This document shows positions 1 to 9,908 of a stretch of DNA of 64,000 nucleotides, piece after piece; the stretch's first letter is position 1, and each line of letters starts with the position of its first letter. The stretch comes from Vibrio gigantis. GTDB taxonomy: Bacteria > Pseudomonadota > Gammaproteobacteria > Enterobacterales > Vibrionaceae. The DNA lies in contig NZ_AP025492.1 of NCBI RefSeq assembly GCF_024347515.1, forward strand, positions 1,798,001 to 1,862,000. Reading direction: 5' to 3'. The notes under the pieces are model-generated. The model saw only the letters and a list, made by a program, of their open reading frames with translations, did no database searches and was not told where the DNA came from. Made by a program: the position numbers and the translations under genes.

Positions 1-109
1 CAAATGCAATGTCGACAACGTTGACGTGATGGCTAATGTTTAACTGTTCCGTGAGTTGGAATGCCATCTCACATAGATGGCACCCTTCTGTACTGTAGAG
101 AGTCAGCAC
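1..109 (-). CDS. glutaredoxin-like family protein (DUF836 type), N-terminal part only
   Basis: Reading the minus strand from a GTG at 109 gives 36 residues that run off the window edge. They begin with a beta strand followed by a CHLC motif (Cys10-x-x-Cys13 after TLYSTEG) and then a helix and the strand HHVNVVDIAF. This is the start of a thioredoxin-fold, glutaredoxin-like protein of the kind often found directly after rlmKL in vibrios. An AAGGA ribosome-binding site lies six bases before the GTG, and an in-frame TAA lies just upstream, so the start is well fixed. It begins 25 bases after the rlmKL stop and is probably cotranscribed with it. The likely role is thiol-disulfide exchange, but the substrate is unknown. 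Confidence 0.75.
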   Translation of the reverse strand, partial: MLTLYSTEGCHLCEMAFQLTEQLNISHHVNVVDIAF

Positions 110-134
110 TATATATCCTTATACAATCTCTTAA

Positions 135-2255
135 CTACCTATGTGTAATCAACCAGCAGTTATGAATGTGCTTGTTGCGAGAGAAGTCCAATGGAAGTGT
201 CTTAGCGGAGATGTTCTGAGCCTTAAGACCTAACTCATCGAGAGCTTCCAAATCCATTTTGAAGTGGCGCTTGTTGTTAGAGAACACAATCGTGCCTTCT
301 TCACGAAGAAGACGCTTAAGGTTTTCCATCAACTGAATGTGATCACGTTGAACATCGAAAGATTGATCCATACGCTTTGAGTTTGAGAACGTTGGTGGAT
401 CAATGAAGATTAGATCGTAAGAACCCTGCTCTTTAGCTAACCATTGCAGACAGTCAGCTTGAACAAACTGATGTTGACGACCAACACGACCGTTAAGCTC
501 CATGTTCTCTTTTGCCCACTCTAGGTAGGTATTAGACATGTCTACTGTTGTTGTAGAGCGTGCACCGCCCACAGCAGCATGCACAGATGCACTGCCTGTG
601 TAAGCAAACAAGTTAAGGAAATCTTTACCTGCGGCCATCTCCCCGATACGACGACGAGTGATCTTATGATCGAGGAACAAGCCTGTATCTAAGTAATCGT
701 GAAGGTTAACAATCAGCTTAACGCCGTATTCGTTCACTTCTAGGTTCGATGAGTCTTGAGCCAATTTCTGGTATTGAGAACGACCTTTCTGTTTCTGACG
801 AACTTTCAGCACAACGTTGTTTGCTTCAACACCTGTCACTTGAATAGAGGCGCGGATGATATCGGTTAAGCGACGTTTTGCTTTCTCTTCCGGAACATCT
901 TTAGGCGCTGCGTATTCTTGAATCACAAGGTGCCCTGGGTATACATCGATCGCTACATTGTATTCTGGTAAGTCAGCATCGTAGATACGGTAACAATCTA
1001 ATTGCTCTTTCTTAGCCCACTTACCGATTTTACCGATGTTCTTTTTAAGACGGTTTGCGAAATCAGGTGCAATCAACTGCTCTTGGTCGCCAGTTGGACG
1101 CTCTGACATCGGACGGTCTGAAATTGAGTAGTTCTTTTGGTGACACGGTAACGCACCATTGTTCAATTTGAACTGTTTGTCGGCACGCATGCGTAAGCAG
1201 CTGAGTAGCTCATCTGAGCTAGAGAAGATAGATGCGTTGCAACCACCAAATTCAGCTTTAAGCTGTGCACCGAATGCGGTGTAAAGTGCAATAAGACCAG
1301 GCTCTGTGCCTAGACGCTCACCATAAGGCGGGTTAGAAACAATCACACCATCAGTAAATTCCGTAGGACGTTTAAGCTTTGCTGCATCACCGACTTCAAA
1401 TTCAATCAGATCTTCTACGCCAGCACGACGAGCATTGTCGCGCGCTGTTTTGATCATACGTTCGTCATTGTCGTAACCATAGAACTTACACTCTACTTTC
1501 TTAACGCCACGACGGCCTTGAACGTTCGCTTCAGCTTTAACTTCAGCCCAAAGTTCAGGTTCGAAATCTTCTAATGATTCAAAACACCATTTCTGACGTT
1601 TAACACCTGGTGCTAGGTTTGCAGCCATCATTGCAGCTTCAATCACTAACGTACCTGAACCACACATAGGGTCTAAGAAAGGTTTCGTTGCATCCCAACC
1701 ACTACGAAGAAGGATTGCAGCAGCTAGTGTTTCACGCAACGGAGCACGACCTGATTCTGGACGGTAACCACGTTGGTGAAGACCGCTGCCCACCATATCA
1801 ACACCAAGAATCGCTTTATCACGGTGTAGACGAACGTGAATACGAACATCTGGGTTCTCTTTGCTGATAGAAGGACGAGGCAAAGACTTCTTCTCGAAGC
1901 AATCAACAACGGCATCTTTTACTTTCATCGCACCGTATTGGCTATTACGGATTTCGTTGTTCGTACCATTGAAGTCAACAACGAAACGCTTAGAGCTATG
2001 GAATTGATTTACCCAGTTAACCGCAGTGGTTGATAGGTACAAATCCATGTCGTCCGTACAAGTGAATTCAGAAAGGACACGTACAAATCGAGAAGCCAAA
2101 CGGCTCCACAAACAACAACGATAAATTTGCTCATTGGTCGCTTTGAATTTAACACCTGCTTGAACAGGTTTTGCGTTTGTAATCCCTAGTTGGGTTAGTT
2201 CTTCAACTAATAAATTCTCAAGGCCGTTTGAGGTAACCGCTAGATATTGATTCAT
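135..2255 (-). CDS. rlmL: bifunctional 23S rRNA methyltransferase RlmKL (m2G2445 / m7G2069)
   Basis: This 706-residue protein matches the length of E. coli RlmKL (about 702). It has an N-terminal THUMP RNA-binding region (about residues 45-155). A first Rossmann methyltransferase follows, with the SAM-binding motif DPMCGSGT near 195 and the N6/N2-methylase motif NPPYGERL near 308 (RlmL half, G2445). A second COG1092-type methyltransferase starts near 460 and carries DPPTFSNS near 619 (RlmK half, G2069). It acts in the cytoplasm on 23S rRNA during 50S assembly. Both catalytic motifs are intact. A TATAAT hexamer lies about 31-36 bases before the ATG. The glutaredoxin-like gene follows after 25 bases. 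Identification is firm. Confidence 0.97.
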   Translation of the reverse strand: MNQYLAVTSNGLENLLVEELTQLGITNAKPVQAGVKFKATNEQIYRCCLWSRLASRFVRVLSEFTCTDDMDLYLSTTAVNWVNQFHSSKRFVVDFNGTNNEIRNSQYGAMKVKDAVVDCFEKKSLPRPSISKENPDVRIHVRLHRDKAILGVDMVGSGLHQRGYRPESGRAPLRETLAAAILLRSGWDATKPFLDPMCGSGTLVIEAAMMAANLAPGVKRQKWCFESLEDFEPELWAEVKAEANVQGRRGVKKVECKFYGYDNDERMIKTARDNARRAGVEDLIEFEVGDAAKLKRPTEFTDGVIVSNPPYGERLGTEPGLIALYTAFGAQLKAEFGGCNASIFSSSDELLSCLRMRADKQFKLNNGALPCHQKNYSISDRPMSERPTGDQEQLIAPDFANRLKKNIGKIGKWAKKEQLDCYRIYDADLPEYNVAIDVYPGHLVIQEYAAPKDVPEEKAKRRLTDIIRASIQVTGVEANNVVLKVRQKQKGRSQYQKLAQDSSNLEVNEYGVKLIVNLHDYLDTGLFLDHKITRRRIGEMAAGKDFLNLFAYTGSASVHAAVGGARSTTTVDMSNTYLEWAKENMELNGRVGRQHQFVQADCLQWLAKEQGSYDLIFIDPPTFSNSKRMDQSFDVQRDHIQLMENLKRLLREEGTIVFSNNKRHFKMDLEALDELGLKAQNISAKTLPLDFSRNKHIHNCWLITHR

Positions 2256-2285
2256 AGTGTTCTTTTATTGATAAAAATGAGCTCG

Positions 2286-2291
2286 ATTATA
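2286..2291 (-). promoter_or_regulatory. candidate -10 element for rlmKL
   Basis: The minus strand reads TATAAT here, 31-36 bases upstream of the rlmKL ATG. No good -35 hexamer is present at 16-18 bases, so this is a candidate only. Confidence 0.35.
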
Positions 2292-2483
2292 CCTGAATTT
2301 GTAACTAGAGCATCACACTAAACGCGTCTTTTCATTGAATCTTTCGACTAACTGGCTAGCAAATGCACAGTCTTGAAGCGATCGCTTACCCACATCCCCT
2401 TAGAACACAAGACCTATCAAACCAACTCCATTTCTGATCATTTCTTAACCAAAGAAACAATGTGAATTTATATTCATCCCAAA

Positions 2484-2499
2484 ATTGGTATATACCAAT
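2484..2499. promoter_or_regulatory. perfect 16-bp palindrome, operator-like
   Basis: The sequence ATTGGTATATACCAAT equals its own reverse complement. Its core GTATATAC fits the GT-N-TA-N-AC pattern known for HutC-subfamily GntR operators. It sits 229 bases upstream of the rlmKL start and on the far side of the zapC terminator. No regulator gene is adjacent, so any function is inferred. Confidence 0.4.
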
Positions 2500-2672
2500 G
2501 ATGATTTATAGGTGAAATTTAACTACAAAAGGCCAAAAACAGGGAATAAAGGCGGTAGATTTACTCTTCTGGCGATGAAAATGGGCAGAAATTAAGGTGA
2601 AAAAATAGTCGTAAGTTCACTATTTAAATGGTTAAGCAGTGATGTATTTATCAGGATGAGGTTTTTTAGGCA

Positions 2673-2698
2673 CAAAAAAATCGGCTATTAAGCCGATT
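2673..2698 (-). terminator. rho-independent terminator after zapC
   Basis: On the minus strand an 8-bp stem (AATCGGCT / AGCCGATT, 4-base loop) is followed by seven T residues, 65 bases past the zapC stop. Confidence 0.85.
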
Positions 2699-2762
2699 CT
2701 GAGGAAGGTTTATACGTTTGTGTGCTGCGATGCGTGGTAGAAATGATGTGCTAGATTGGAGG

Positions 2763-3311
2763 TTAACCTACCATCGCTATGTGCGTCTGATGAAGGATAG
2801 CATTCGCGTCTATCATTCTATCGTGCATCACCTTGATTGAGTCTCCAAATCGCAGTCCTTTTGAAGGCGTTAACAGGAACTCTTCTAGGTCGACAAATGC
2901 ACATAGGCTCGCACACTCTCCTACTTCTAATACAATGAAATACCCTAAGCTATGCTCGTTATTCATTTGTACAATATCCCCTTCTTGAGGATATTCATGG
3001 CCAGTGCCTTGTGAGTCGAAGAACCAACTCTTAGGCTGTACAGGCTTATGGAAACGCTTTGCTGCCACACAATAGAGTGCCAGTTCAGCTTGACGAGGCT
3101 CAGACAGTTCTAAGCCAGAAATTTGTTCTTTGAAGGTTTGGTATGAAGATGCGTCATCAACGGTGAATTCATTATCTCTAAACGCGCAGTCCACCAGCTT
3201 ATTACGGACCAGATTCGTTTTGAAAATCATATCCTCTCCGAGGTTTAGCATTAATGAACATTGCTGCTCATCGTAATACCAACTCCATGTATCGCTAGGT
3301 TTAAGCATCAT
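2763..3311 (-). CDS. zapC: cell division protein ZapC (Z-ring stabiliser)
   Basis: The 182-residue protein has the length and sequence character of gammaproteobacterial ZapC (E. coli YcbW, 180 residues), including the N-terminal LKPSDTWSWYYD stretch. ZapC is a cytosolic FtsZ-binding protein that promotes lateral bundling of FtsZ protofilaments. The gene lies directly downstream of pyrD, as in E. coli, which supports the call. A terminator separates it from pyrD, so it probably has its own promoter or depends on readthrough. The second Met (position 2) is an equally possible start. Confidence 0.93.
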   Translation of the reverse strand: MMLKPSDTWSWYYDEQQCSLMLNLGEDMIFKTNLVRNKLVDCAFRDNEFTVDDASSYQTFKEQISGLELSEPRQAELALYCVAAKRFHKPVQPKSWFFDSQGTGHEYPQEGDIVQMNNEHSLGYFIVLEVGECASLCAFVDLEEFLLTPSKGLRFGDSIKVMHDRMIDANAILHQTHIAMVG

Positions 3312-3392
3312 TTCGTCTCACACTGTTGAACCATTCCATTAGGTAAAACGCAAAATTACCTTCAATTACAGTAATTTTACTGAGCAATAGGC

Positions 3393-3421
3393 AAAAAAAA
3401 AGAGGAAATGAATTCCTCTTT
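3393..3421 (-). terminator. rho-independent terminator after pyrD
   Basis: On the minus strand AAAGAGGAA and TTCCTCTTT form a stem around TTCAT and are followed by a run of T residues. It lies about 100 bases past the pyrD stop and about 80 bases upstream of zapC. Confidence 0.85.
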
Positions 3422-3517
3422 CTTATTGCTTTTCTCTACAACTCAGTGAGTTACAGTGTCTCTTTTATTAAGACGATGCCAGATTGTCGCTTTTCAGAAA
3501 TAAAAGCGTCTTGCCGT

Positions 3518-4528
3518 TTAAAGATTTTTAACGATATCGCCTACAAGGCCTGGACCTTTGTAAATGAAACCAGAGTAAACTTGTACAAGCTTAGCGCCTG
3601 CCATCATTTTCTCTTTTGCAGCAACATACGAATCAACACCACCTACCCCGATGATCGGCAGTTGGTCACCAAGCTCTTGATAAAGTTTACGAACAACTTC
3701 AGTACTGCGAGATTGAACTGGACGTCCACTTAGGCCACCCGCTTCGTCGCAATGCTTCATGCCTTCAACGATTGAACGATCCAATGTAGTGTTTGTTGCG
3801 ATCACACCATCGATCTTATTCTTGATCAATGATTCACAAATTTGACTGATTTCATCGTCACTTAGATCCGGAGCAATCTTAAGAGCAAGAGGAACATATT
3901 TACCATGCTTCTGTTCTAGTTCAGATTGTTTCGTTTTCAGTTCAGACAATAGATCGTCTAGTGCTTCGCCGTATTGAAGAGAACGAAGTCCTGGAGTGTT
4001 TGGTGAAGAGATGTTCACAGCAATGTAACCAGCGTATTGATATACCTTCTCCATACAGATCAAGTAATCTTCAGCGCCCTTTTCAATTGGTGTGTCTTTG
4101 TTTTTACCGATGTTGATGCCTAAGATGCCGTCGTAGTTCGACTTCTTAACATTCTCAACAAGGTTATCTACGCCTAGGTTGTTAAAGCCCATGCGGTTGA
4201 TGATGCCTTCAGCTTCAACGAGACGGAACAAACGAGGTTTGTCGTTACCCGCTTGCGGACGTGGAGTAACAGTCCCTACTTCTACGAAACCAAAACCCAT
4301 TGCGCCAAATGCATCGATACATTCGCCGTTTTTGTCTAGGCCAGCCGCAAGACCAACTGGGTTTTTAAAAGTAAGACCCATGCACTCTACAGGTCGGTGA
4401 GGTAATTGTTGGCGATACAAAAGATCAATAGGTGTGCCTGTGAAGCGTTTGAAATTTTGAATTGCAAGATCATGTGCCTTTTCGGCATCAAGTTGGAAAA
4501 AGCCAGTTCTGGCTAGACGGTAAAGCAT
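3518..4528 (-). CDS. pyrD: dihydroorotate dehydrogenase, quinone-dependent (class 2)
   Basis: The 336-residue enzyme oxidises dihydroorotate to orotate with FMN and passes electrons to the membrane quinone pool, the fourth step of pyrimidine synthesis. The N-terminal amphipathic segment typical of class 2 enzymes is present ([19 protein letters not shown]). The catalytic loop NISSPNTPG places Ser175 at the expected catalytic position. The C-terminal IGVGGV and [12 protein letters not shown] stretches belong to the FMN phosphate site. A strong GGAGG ribosome-binding site precedes the ATG. The leader contains a terminator-like hairpin and, further up, a PurR-like operator, so expression is probably tied to nucleotide supply. 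Confidence 0.98.
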   Translation of the reverse strand: MLYRLARTGFFQLDAEKAHDLAIQNFKRFTGTPIDLLYRQQLPHRPVECMGLTFKNPVGLAAGLDKNGECIDAFGAMGFGFVEVGTVTPRPQAGNDKPRLFRLVEAEGIINRMGFNNLGVDNLVENVKKSNYDGILGINIGKNKDTPIEKGAEDYLICMEKVYQYAGYIAVNISSPNTPGLRSLQYGEALDDLLSELKTKQSELEQKHGKYVPLALKIAPDLSDDEISQICESLIKNKIDGVIATNTTLDRSIVEGMKHCDEAGGLSGRPVQSRSTEVVRKLYQELGDQLPIIGVGGVDSYVAAKEKMMAGAKLVQVYSGFIYKGPGLVGDIVKNL

Positions 4529-4542
4529 TGTGCCTCCGATAG

Positions 4543-4566
4543 AAAAAAGCCCCGTGTAAACGGGGC
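4543..4566 (-). promoter_or_regulatory. terminator-like hairpin in the pyrD leader (possible attenuator)
   Basis: On the minus strand GCCCCG-TTTACA-CGGGGC is followed at once by TTTTTT. It ends about 14 bases before the pyrD start, with the GGAGG site just beyond it. The gdhB transcript already has its own terminator upstream, so this hairpin lies within the pyrD leader. It could attenuate pyrD transcription or control access to the ribosome-binding site. Confidence 0.6.
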
Positions 4567-4657
4567 GATATTATTTACTTATTTACCCAACTATTCAATC
4601 TATTACTGACTGTAAGGGTAAGATAATCGAGTTTGCTAACGAATGAGGTTCATTATT

Positions 4658-4673
4658 AAGCAAACGTTACCGT
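4658..4673. promoter_or_regulatory. PurR-like operator upstream of pyrD
   Basis: The sequence AAGCAAACGTTACCGT agrees with the PurR consensus ANGCAAACGTTTNCNT at all but one informative position. It lies about 130 bases before the pyrD ATG. PurR control of pyrD is established in E. coli; binding here is inferred. Confidence 0.65.
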
Positions 4674-4785
4674 TTCAAGCTCAGATTATTCATTTGGAAC
4701 ATTCTCTATATCTCAGTCATCAACTTCAATTGCACAGTCGAACTTGTTCGAATAATGAATCGAGCAAAAGCTGTTTAGCCAAACG

Positions 4786-4810
4786 AAAAAGGCAGACCTA
4801 ATGGCCTGCC
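4786..4810 (-). terminator. rho-independent terminator after gdhB
   Basis: On the minus strand GGCAGGC and GTCTGCC form a 7-bp stem (one G-U pair) around CATTAG and are followed by TTTTT, about 30 bases past the gdhB stop. Confidence 0.8.
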
Positions 4811-4838
4811 CTTATAGTTTTTCGTTTCTATCTAACGA

Positions 4839-7800
4839 TTAGTCTTTCGACATACAGTTTAGATTCAGTAGCATCAATTCACGTAACGCCACTGAGAACT
4901 TGGCAAACTCATGAACAGAACCCACTTTGAATTCGTTCAAGATGCTTTCCCAACGATGAAGAGAAACTGAGTTGCTTTCCATCCAGTCGTCCAATGCTTT
5001 AATAACATCTAAGTCTGAACCACAGCCGCAGTTAAGAACTTGGCCAGTTAACTGACGTTGCTGCCAATCCAGATCTTCTCTGAATGCAGCACGTGCCAGC
5101 GCTTGCCAGTTGTTGTCTACCGCTTGGCCATTGATTTGCTTCAAGAACCAGTGCAGAGACAAACGGTCGCCAAGGTTGAAATAAAGCTTAGACGCTTGCT
5201 GTACTGTTTTACCCGTTTCACGAGCCACTGTGGATATATCCAGTGCTGAGTACAAGCTAGACAAACGAGCCACTGAATTCGCCAGTTCTGCCGTTACACC
5301 CTGATCAATCCATACCTGAGCCATTGCTTGGTGCTCTTCTACTTCTGAAGCCACTAGGTTTTCATCCAGTTTCTCAGTAATAGCAACCACATCACCTTGG
5401 TAAAGTTCAATCAATGCATTCACTGATTGTTTACCAGTACGGTTTCTTAGCAACCAACGCGCTAGACGACGCAGCGTGCGGCGCACGTGGTAAAGCAACT
5501 CGTATTGAGCTTCAGAACTTGAGATATTATCCAGTTCACGAATGCTCTTAAGCACTTTGCCCAAGCCGTAGATCTCACGAGATGCCGCGTAAGCATTCGC
5601 AATATCAACAATGTTTGCGCCCGTCTCTTCTTGCAAACGAGTCACGAAGTTACAACCCATTTCGTTAACCATTTGGTTTGCAAGTGCGGTCGCAATGATC
5701 TCAGCACGCAGTGGATGGTTATCCATGTGTTGAGAATAGTTACGGCGTAACTCAGTTGGGAAGTACTGCATTAACTGTTGAGCATGGAATTCATCATTCG
5801 CAATATCATCACTCACAAGATCTTCTTTCAGTACCATTTTTCCGTAAGCGATCAATACTGATAGTTCTGGTCTTGTTAGCGCTTGGCCTAGCTTCTCACG
5901 TTCTAGAAGCGTTTCGTCATCTGGGATGTATTCCAAGCCACGATCCAAGTACCCTGCTTTCTCCATTGTGTGGATGAAGCGGATTTGCTCTTTCACTAAG
6001 CCGACACCTTGATGCTCAGTAACAGAGATAGACTCAGCTTGGCAGTAAGCATCATCGAGTACGATTTCGCCAACTTCGTCTTCCATCGACTCAAGCACTT
6101 GGTTACGTTGTTTAACTGTAAGATCGCCATTCGATACTAAGCCATTCAAGAAGATCTTAATGTTTACTTCGTTATCCGAACAGTCAACACCACCAACGTT
6201 ATCAACGAAGTCCGTATTAACTCGACCGCCAGTAAGAGCGTATTCGATACGACCCAGTTGAGTCATACCTAAGTTACCGCCTTCACCAACTACCTTAGCT
6301 TTCAGGTCACGGCCATCGATACGTAGCACGTCATTTGCACGGTCACCTACATCAGTATGAGTCTCGTTTGAAGATTTAACGTAAGTACCGATACCGCCGT
6401 TCCAAAGTAGATCAACCTGCATAGACAAGATCGCTTTGATCAAATCATTCGGTGCCATTGATGCTTTCTTGGTACCCAGCATTTTCTGAATTTCAGGCGT
6501 TAGAGAAATAGACTTCGCTCGACGAGAGAAGATGCCACCACCTTGAGAAATCAAGTCTTTATTGTAATCTTCCCAGCTTGAGCGAGGCAGATTAAACAGA
6601 CGATCACGTTCTACCCAGCTTGATGCTGAATCTGGATTCGGGTCAATGAAGATGTGCATGTGGTTAAATGCCGCTTGCATACGAATGTGCTTCGATAGCA
6701 GCATACCGTTACCAAACACGTCACCCGCCATATCACCTACACCGATCGCAGTGAAATCTGTCGTTTGGCAGTTGATGCCCATTTCACGGAAGTGACGCTT
6801 AACCGATTCCCAGCCACCTTTCGCGGTGATACCCATCGCTTTGTGGTCGTAACCGTTAGAGCCACCCGATGCAAATGCATCACCTAGCCAGAAGTTGTAC
6901 TCGTCAGATACTGAGTTCGCTAGATCTGAGAATGTCGCGGTACCTTTATCAGCTGCAACAACCAAGTACGGATCATCTTCATCGTGACGAACAACGCTCT
7001 TAGGTGGGATAACCTCACCTTCGATGATGTTGTCTGATACATCTAGTAGTGCACGGATGAAGCGCTTGTAACAGCGTTGACCTTCCGCAAAAATCTCGTC
7101 ACGGCCAGACATCATGTGTTGACGCTTACAAACGAAACCACCTTTAGCACCAACAGGAACAATCACGGTGTTCTTAACTTGTTGTGCTTTAACTAGGCCT
7201 AGAATCTCAGTACGGAAATCCTCTTGACGGTCTGACCAACGTAAACCACCACGAGCTACTTTACCGCCACGTAGGTGCACACCTTCTATGTCTGGTGCGT
7301 AAACGAAGATTTCAAACGCAGGAACCGGCGCTGGGATATCTGGAATCTCGCTTGGTCTCATTTTCAGAGCCAACCAAGGTTTAGACTGCTTGTTCTCGTC
7401 TACTTGGTAGTAGTTAGTACGAAGCGTTGCAGTGATCATTTCCATGTAGCGACGAATGATACGATCATCATCCAAGCTTTCTACATGATCCAATTGTTCA
7501 GTGATCTTCTTAATAAGATCTTGTTGGCCTTTCGCGCTGCCCTTCAGTTTCGGATCAAAACGCTTACCGAATAAGCTCACTAACCCTTTTGCTAAATCTG
7601 GGTAATGAGACAATGTGTCTTCAATGTATTGTTGACTGAATGGGAAACCCACTTGACGCATGTAACGAGCATAAGCGCGTAAGATTGAGATTTCACGGCC
7701 AGATAGACCTGCGCCCAACACCAAACGGTTGAAACCATCGCTGTCTAACTCACCCGCCCAAATTGCTGCAAAGGCTTGTTGGAAAAGATCACGAGCTTCA

Positions 7801-9680
7801 CGAAGATCAATGGTCTTATCGCTCTTGTGCAGCATAGAGAAATCAAGGATCCAATATGTCACACCGTTGGTTTTACGCACTTCATATGGAGATTCACCGA
7901 TAACGCGTAGGCCAAAGTTTTCAAGCATTGGCATCACATCAGAAAGGTGAATTGGCTCATCACTGTGGTAGAACAACTTCAAACGAACTGCTTTAGAATC
8001 TGCCGCTTCTTCTTGCGGACGGTAAAAAAGCATGCCCAGTTTGTTGTCTTCGCTCAGTGCTTCTAAACGCTCGATGTCCGCTACTGCAGAACCTGGCATC
8101 ATGTCTTCTTTGTACGAACGTGGGAATGCACGCATGTACTCTTTCGACAATGGAAGCCCTTTGCTCTCACCGAAGTTTGCAATGATTGATTCAGACAGGC
8201 GGTCATCCCAAGTAGACGATACTTCCATTAAATTTTGCTCAATTGTTTTCACGTCCACATCCATGTTGTTGTTATCAACACGAACAATATAGTGCGTTCT
8301 CGCCAGTGGGCTTTCAGAGAAGTACGTTGTAAATTCAACCTCTTCTTCACAACCAAAGTACTGCTTCAAGATGCGTTGTGTTTGACGACGAAGTTCAGTG
8401 TTGTAACGATCTTTTGTTACGTAAACCATACAGCTGAAGAAACGGCCAAACGGGTCTTTGCGAACGAACAGACGCAGAAGATCACGATCTTGCATTTGAA
8501 CTACGCCAGTACCCACTTCAAGTAACTCTTCTTCTCGAGCTTGAAGCAGTTCATCACGTGGGTAGTTTTCAAGAATATTGTGCAGAGCTTTGTAAGAGTA
8601 CGAACCCTCACGGTAACCACTCGCATCTAAGATACGTTCTACTTTCTCGCGAACTAGAGGAATCGTTTCAACGGTTTGGTTATAAACGGCAGAAGTGTAT
8701 AGACCAGTGAAGCGATGCTCACCAATTACCTTACCGTTCTTATCGAATTTCTTAATGCCGATGTAGTCGTTGTAAGCTGGGCGGTGAATGCGTGAAGCCG
8801 TGTTGCCCTTCGTTACGATAAGTACATACGGTTTCTTCGCTTCTAAACGTGCCGAGTCCGAAAACTCAGACAGCTTAACGTTGCGTACACGATCTGAATT
8901 CGCGAACAAACCAAGGCCTTGCTCCTTAGTCGGTTGCAGTTCAGTATCACCATTTACAGAGACAAGGTCGTATTCCTTGTAACCCATAAACGTAAAGTTG
9001 TGCTCGCCTAACCAACGAAGGAAAGCCAGAGTTTCATCGAAGCGTTGAGCATCTACCGGAATTGTCTCTTTTTGCTTTTCAACTTGGTTGGTGACTTCTT
9101 TCAGTCTTTCAACCATTTTTAGCCAGTCGTTAACAACAAGGCCAGTATCAGTAAAGATATCCAGCAGTTCTGTTTTAAGTGCTGTCATCTCTGCTTTGCT
9201 GCTAAGACGGTCAACCTCAATATGGAAAAGCGATTGGAACACACCTTCATCGTTACTCACACCGACAACACTTCCTGAGTCAGAACGAGAAATTTGAGTT
9301 GGGTTGTGAAGCATAAGGTGAGAAGAGAGATCGAGGCGAGTCAATGCCATTTTTACAGAATCAACGAGGAATGGGCTATCTGGTACCACTATCTCAACGA
9401 TAGTGTGAGTAGACTGCCAACCTTGACGACTTACTGTCGGGTTAAAAACACGAACAGAAATTTCGTCGGCTTTCTTTTCATTGATGTGATGCCATAAGCT
9501 AACTACAGCACCGTATAAATCGGATTCGTTTCTCTGAGTTAGGTCGTCGTGAGAAACGTTACTAAACAAGTGTTGAGCAAGTTGAGTTACGAGAGGTCGA
9601 TGAGCAAGGTCAAGTTTGTCTTGAATCAGCTTGTAAACTTTTTCAAGTAAAACTGGAACCACAGTTTCACGTGCGGTCAT
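4839..9680 (-). CDS. gdhB: NAD-specific glutamate dehydrogenase, large (about 180 kDa) class
   Basis: This protein of 1,613 residues belongs to the large bacterial NAD-GDH class (Bac_GDH). It converts glutamate to 2-oxoglutarate and ammonium, mainly a catabolic role. A long N-terminal half carries the ACT-like regulatory regions. The catalytic core includes GGLRWSDRQEDFRTE and then VPVGAKGGFVCK, the substrate-lysine region, near residues 845-885. The nucleotide-binding part includes GVGDMAGDVFGNGM. The start is taken at the ATG at 9680, which has GGAG seven bases upstream; an in-frame TTG at 9695 would add five residues but lies across that site. It is monocistronic, with its own terminator. 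The length is normal and I see no truncation. Confidence 0.96.
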   Translation of the reverse strand: MTARETVVPVLLEKVYKLIQDKLDLAHRPLVTQLAQHLFSNVSHDDLTQRNESDLYGAVVSLWHHINEKKADEISVRVFNPTVSRQGWQSTHTIVEIVVPDSPFLVDSVKMALTRLDLSSHLMLHNPTQISRSDSGSVVGVSNDEGVFQSLFHIEVDRLSSKAEMTALKTELLDIFTDTGLVVNDWLKMVERLKEVTNQVEKQKETIPVDAQRFDETLAFLRWLGEHNFTFMGYKEYDLVSVNGDTELQPTKEQGLGLFANSDRVRNVKLSEFSDSARLEAKKPYVLIVTKGNTASRIHRPAYNDYIGIKKFDKNGKVIGEHRFTGLYTSAVYNQTVETIPLVREKVERILDASGYREGSYSYKALHNILENYPRDELLQAREEELLEVGTGVVQMQDRDLLRLFVRKDPFGRFFSCMVYVTKDRYNTELRRQTQRILKQYFGCEEEVEFTTYFSESPLARTHYIVRVDNNNMDVDVKTIEQNLMEVSSTWDDRLSESIIANFGESKGLPLSKEYMRAFPRSYKEDMMPGSAVADIERLEALSEDNKLGMLFYRPQEEAADSKAVRLKLFYHSDEPIHLSDVMPMLENFGLRVIGESPYEVRKTNGVTYWILDFSMLHKSDKTIDLREARDLFQQAFAAIWAGELDSDGFNRLVLGAGLSGREISILRAYARYMRQVGFPFSQQYIEDTLSHYPDLAKGLVSLFGKRFDPKLKGSAKGQQDLIKKITEQLDHVESLDDDRIIRRYMEMITATLRTNYYQVDENKQSKPWLALKMRPSEIPDIPAPVPAFEIFVYAPDIEGVHLRGGKVARGGLRWSDRQEDFRTEILGLVKAQQVKNTVIVPVGAKGGFVCKRQHMMSGRDEIFAEGQRCYKRFIRALLDVSDNIIEGEVIPPKSVVRHDEDDPYLVVAADKGTATFSDLANSVSDEYNFWLGDAFASGGSNGYDHKAMGITAKGGWESVKRHFREMGINCQTTDFTAIGVGDMAGDVFGNGMLLSKHIRMQAAFNHMHIFIDPNPDSASSWVERDRLFNLPRSSWEDYNKDLISQGGGIFSRRAKSISLTPEIQKMLGTKKASMAPNDLIKAILSMQVDLLWNGGIGTYVKSSNETHTDVGDRANDVLRIDGRDLKAKVVGEGGNLGMTQLGRIEYALTGGRVNTDFVDNVGGVDCSDNEVNIKIFLNGLVSNGDLTVKQRNQVLESMEDEVGEIVLDDAYCQAESISVTEHQGVGLVKEQIRFIHTMEKAGYLDRGLEYIPDDETLLEREKLGQALTRPELSVLIAYGKMVLKEDLVSDDIANDEFHAQQLMQYFPTELRRNYSQHMDNHPLRAEIIATALANQMVNEMGCNFVTRLQEETGANIVDIANAYAASREIYGLGKVLKSIRELDNISSSEAQYELLYHVRRTLRRLARWLLRNRTGKQSVNALIELYQGDVVAITEKLDENLVASEVEEHQAMAQVWIDQGVTAELANSVARLSSLYSALDISTVARETGKTVQQASKLYFNLGDRLSLHWFLKQINGQAVDNNWQALARAAFREDLDWQQRQLTGQVLNCGCGSDLDVIKALDDWMESNSVSLHRWESILNEFKVGSVHEFAKFSVALRELMLLNLNCMSKD

Positions 9681-9700
9681 AGTCACACTCCACAATTAGA

Positions 9701-9706
9701 ATTATA
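9701..9706 (-). promoter_or_regulatory. candidate -10 element for gdhB
   Basis: The minus strand reads TATAAT, 21-26 bases before the gdhB ATG. The -35 region is poor. Confidence 0.3.
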
Positions 9707-9908
9707 TTTTATTATTAGGGGGATCACTTAATCTGGTGTTTGAATCGTGCCATTGAGCGCTTTTCTACTAACGAGTTAAGCAAAGGTAATGCATTCATTT
9801 ATTGTAAAAGCATTATTGAGAAATAGTTAATTGTTTTGGAGGTGGTAAGAGGTGAAATGTTTGATTATGTGATTAAGATTCCTTTTAACTCACTAGGCAC
9901 GCCAAGGT

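Larger units (their letters stand above)
2256..2762. other. 507-bp intergenic region between rlmKL and zapC
   Basis: No convincing open reading frame or tRNA was seen. The stretch holds the zapC terminator at its right end, a candidate rlmKL -10 at its left end, and a perfect 16-bp palindrome in the middle (2484-2499). Confidence 0.6.
4529..4838. other. 310-bp pyrD leader/promoter region
   Basis: No gene is present. From left to right it holds the pyrD ribosome-binding site, a GC-rich hairpin with a T run (4543-4566), a 7-bp inverted repeat (GTTTGCT at 4631, AGCAAAC at 4659), a PurR-like operator overlapping its right arm, and the gdhB terminator. Confidence 0.7.

Noticed and set aside
4543..4566. 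Second terminator for gdhB
   Set aside because: A good terminator already sits 30 bases past the gdhB stop, and the PurR box lies between the two hairpins. This one is therefore better explained as part of the pyrD leader.
5058..9497. Several plus-strand open frames opposite gdhB
   Set aside because: They lie wholly within a well-identified 1,613-residue gene, lack ribosome-binding sites and have no recognisable product.
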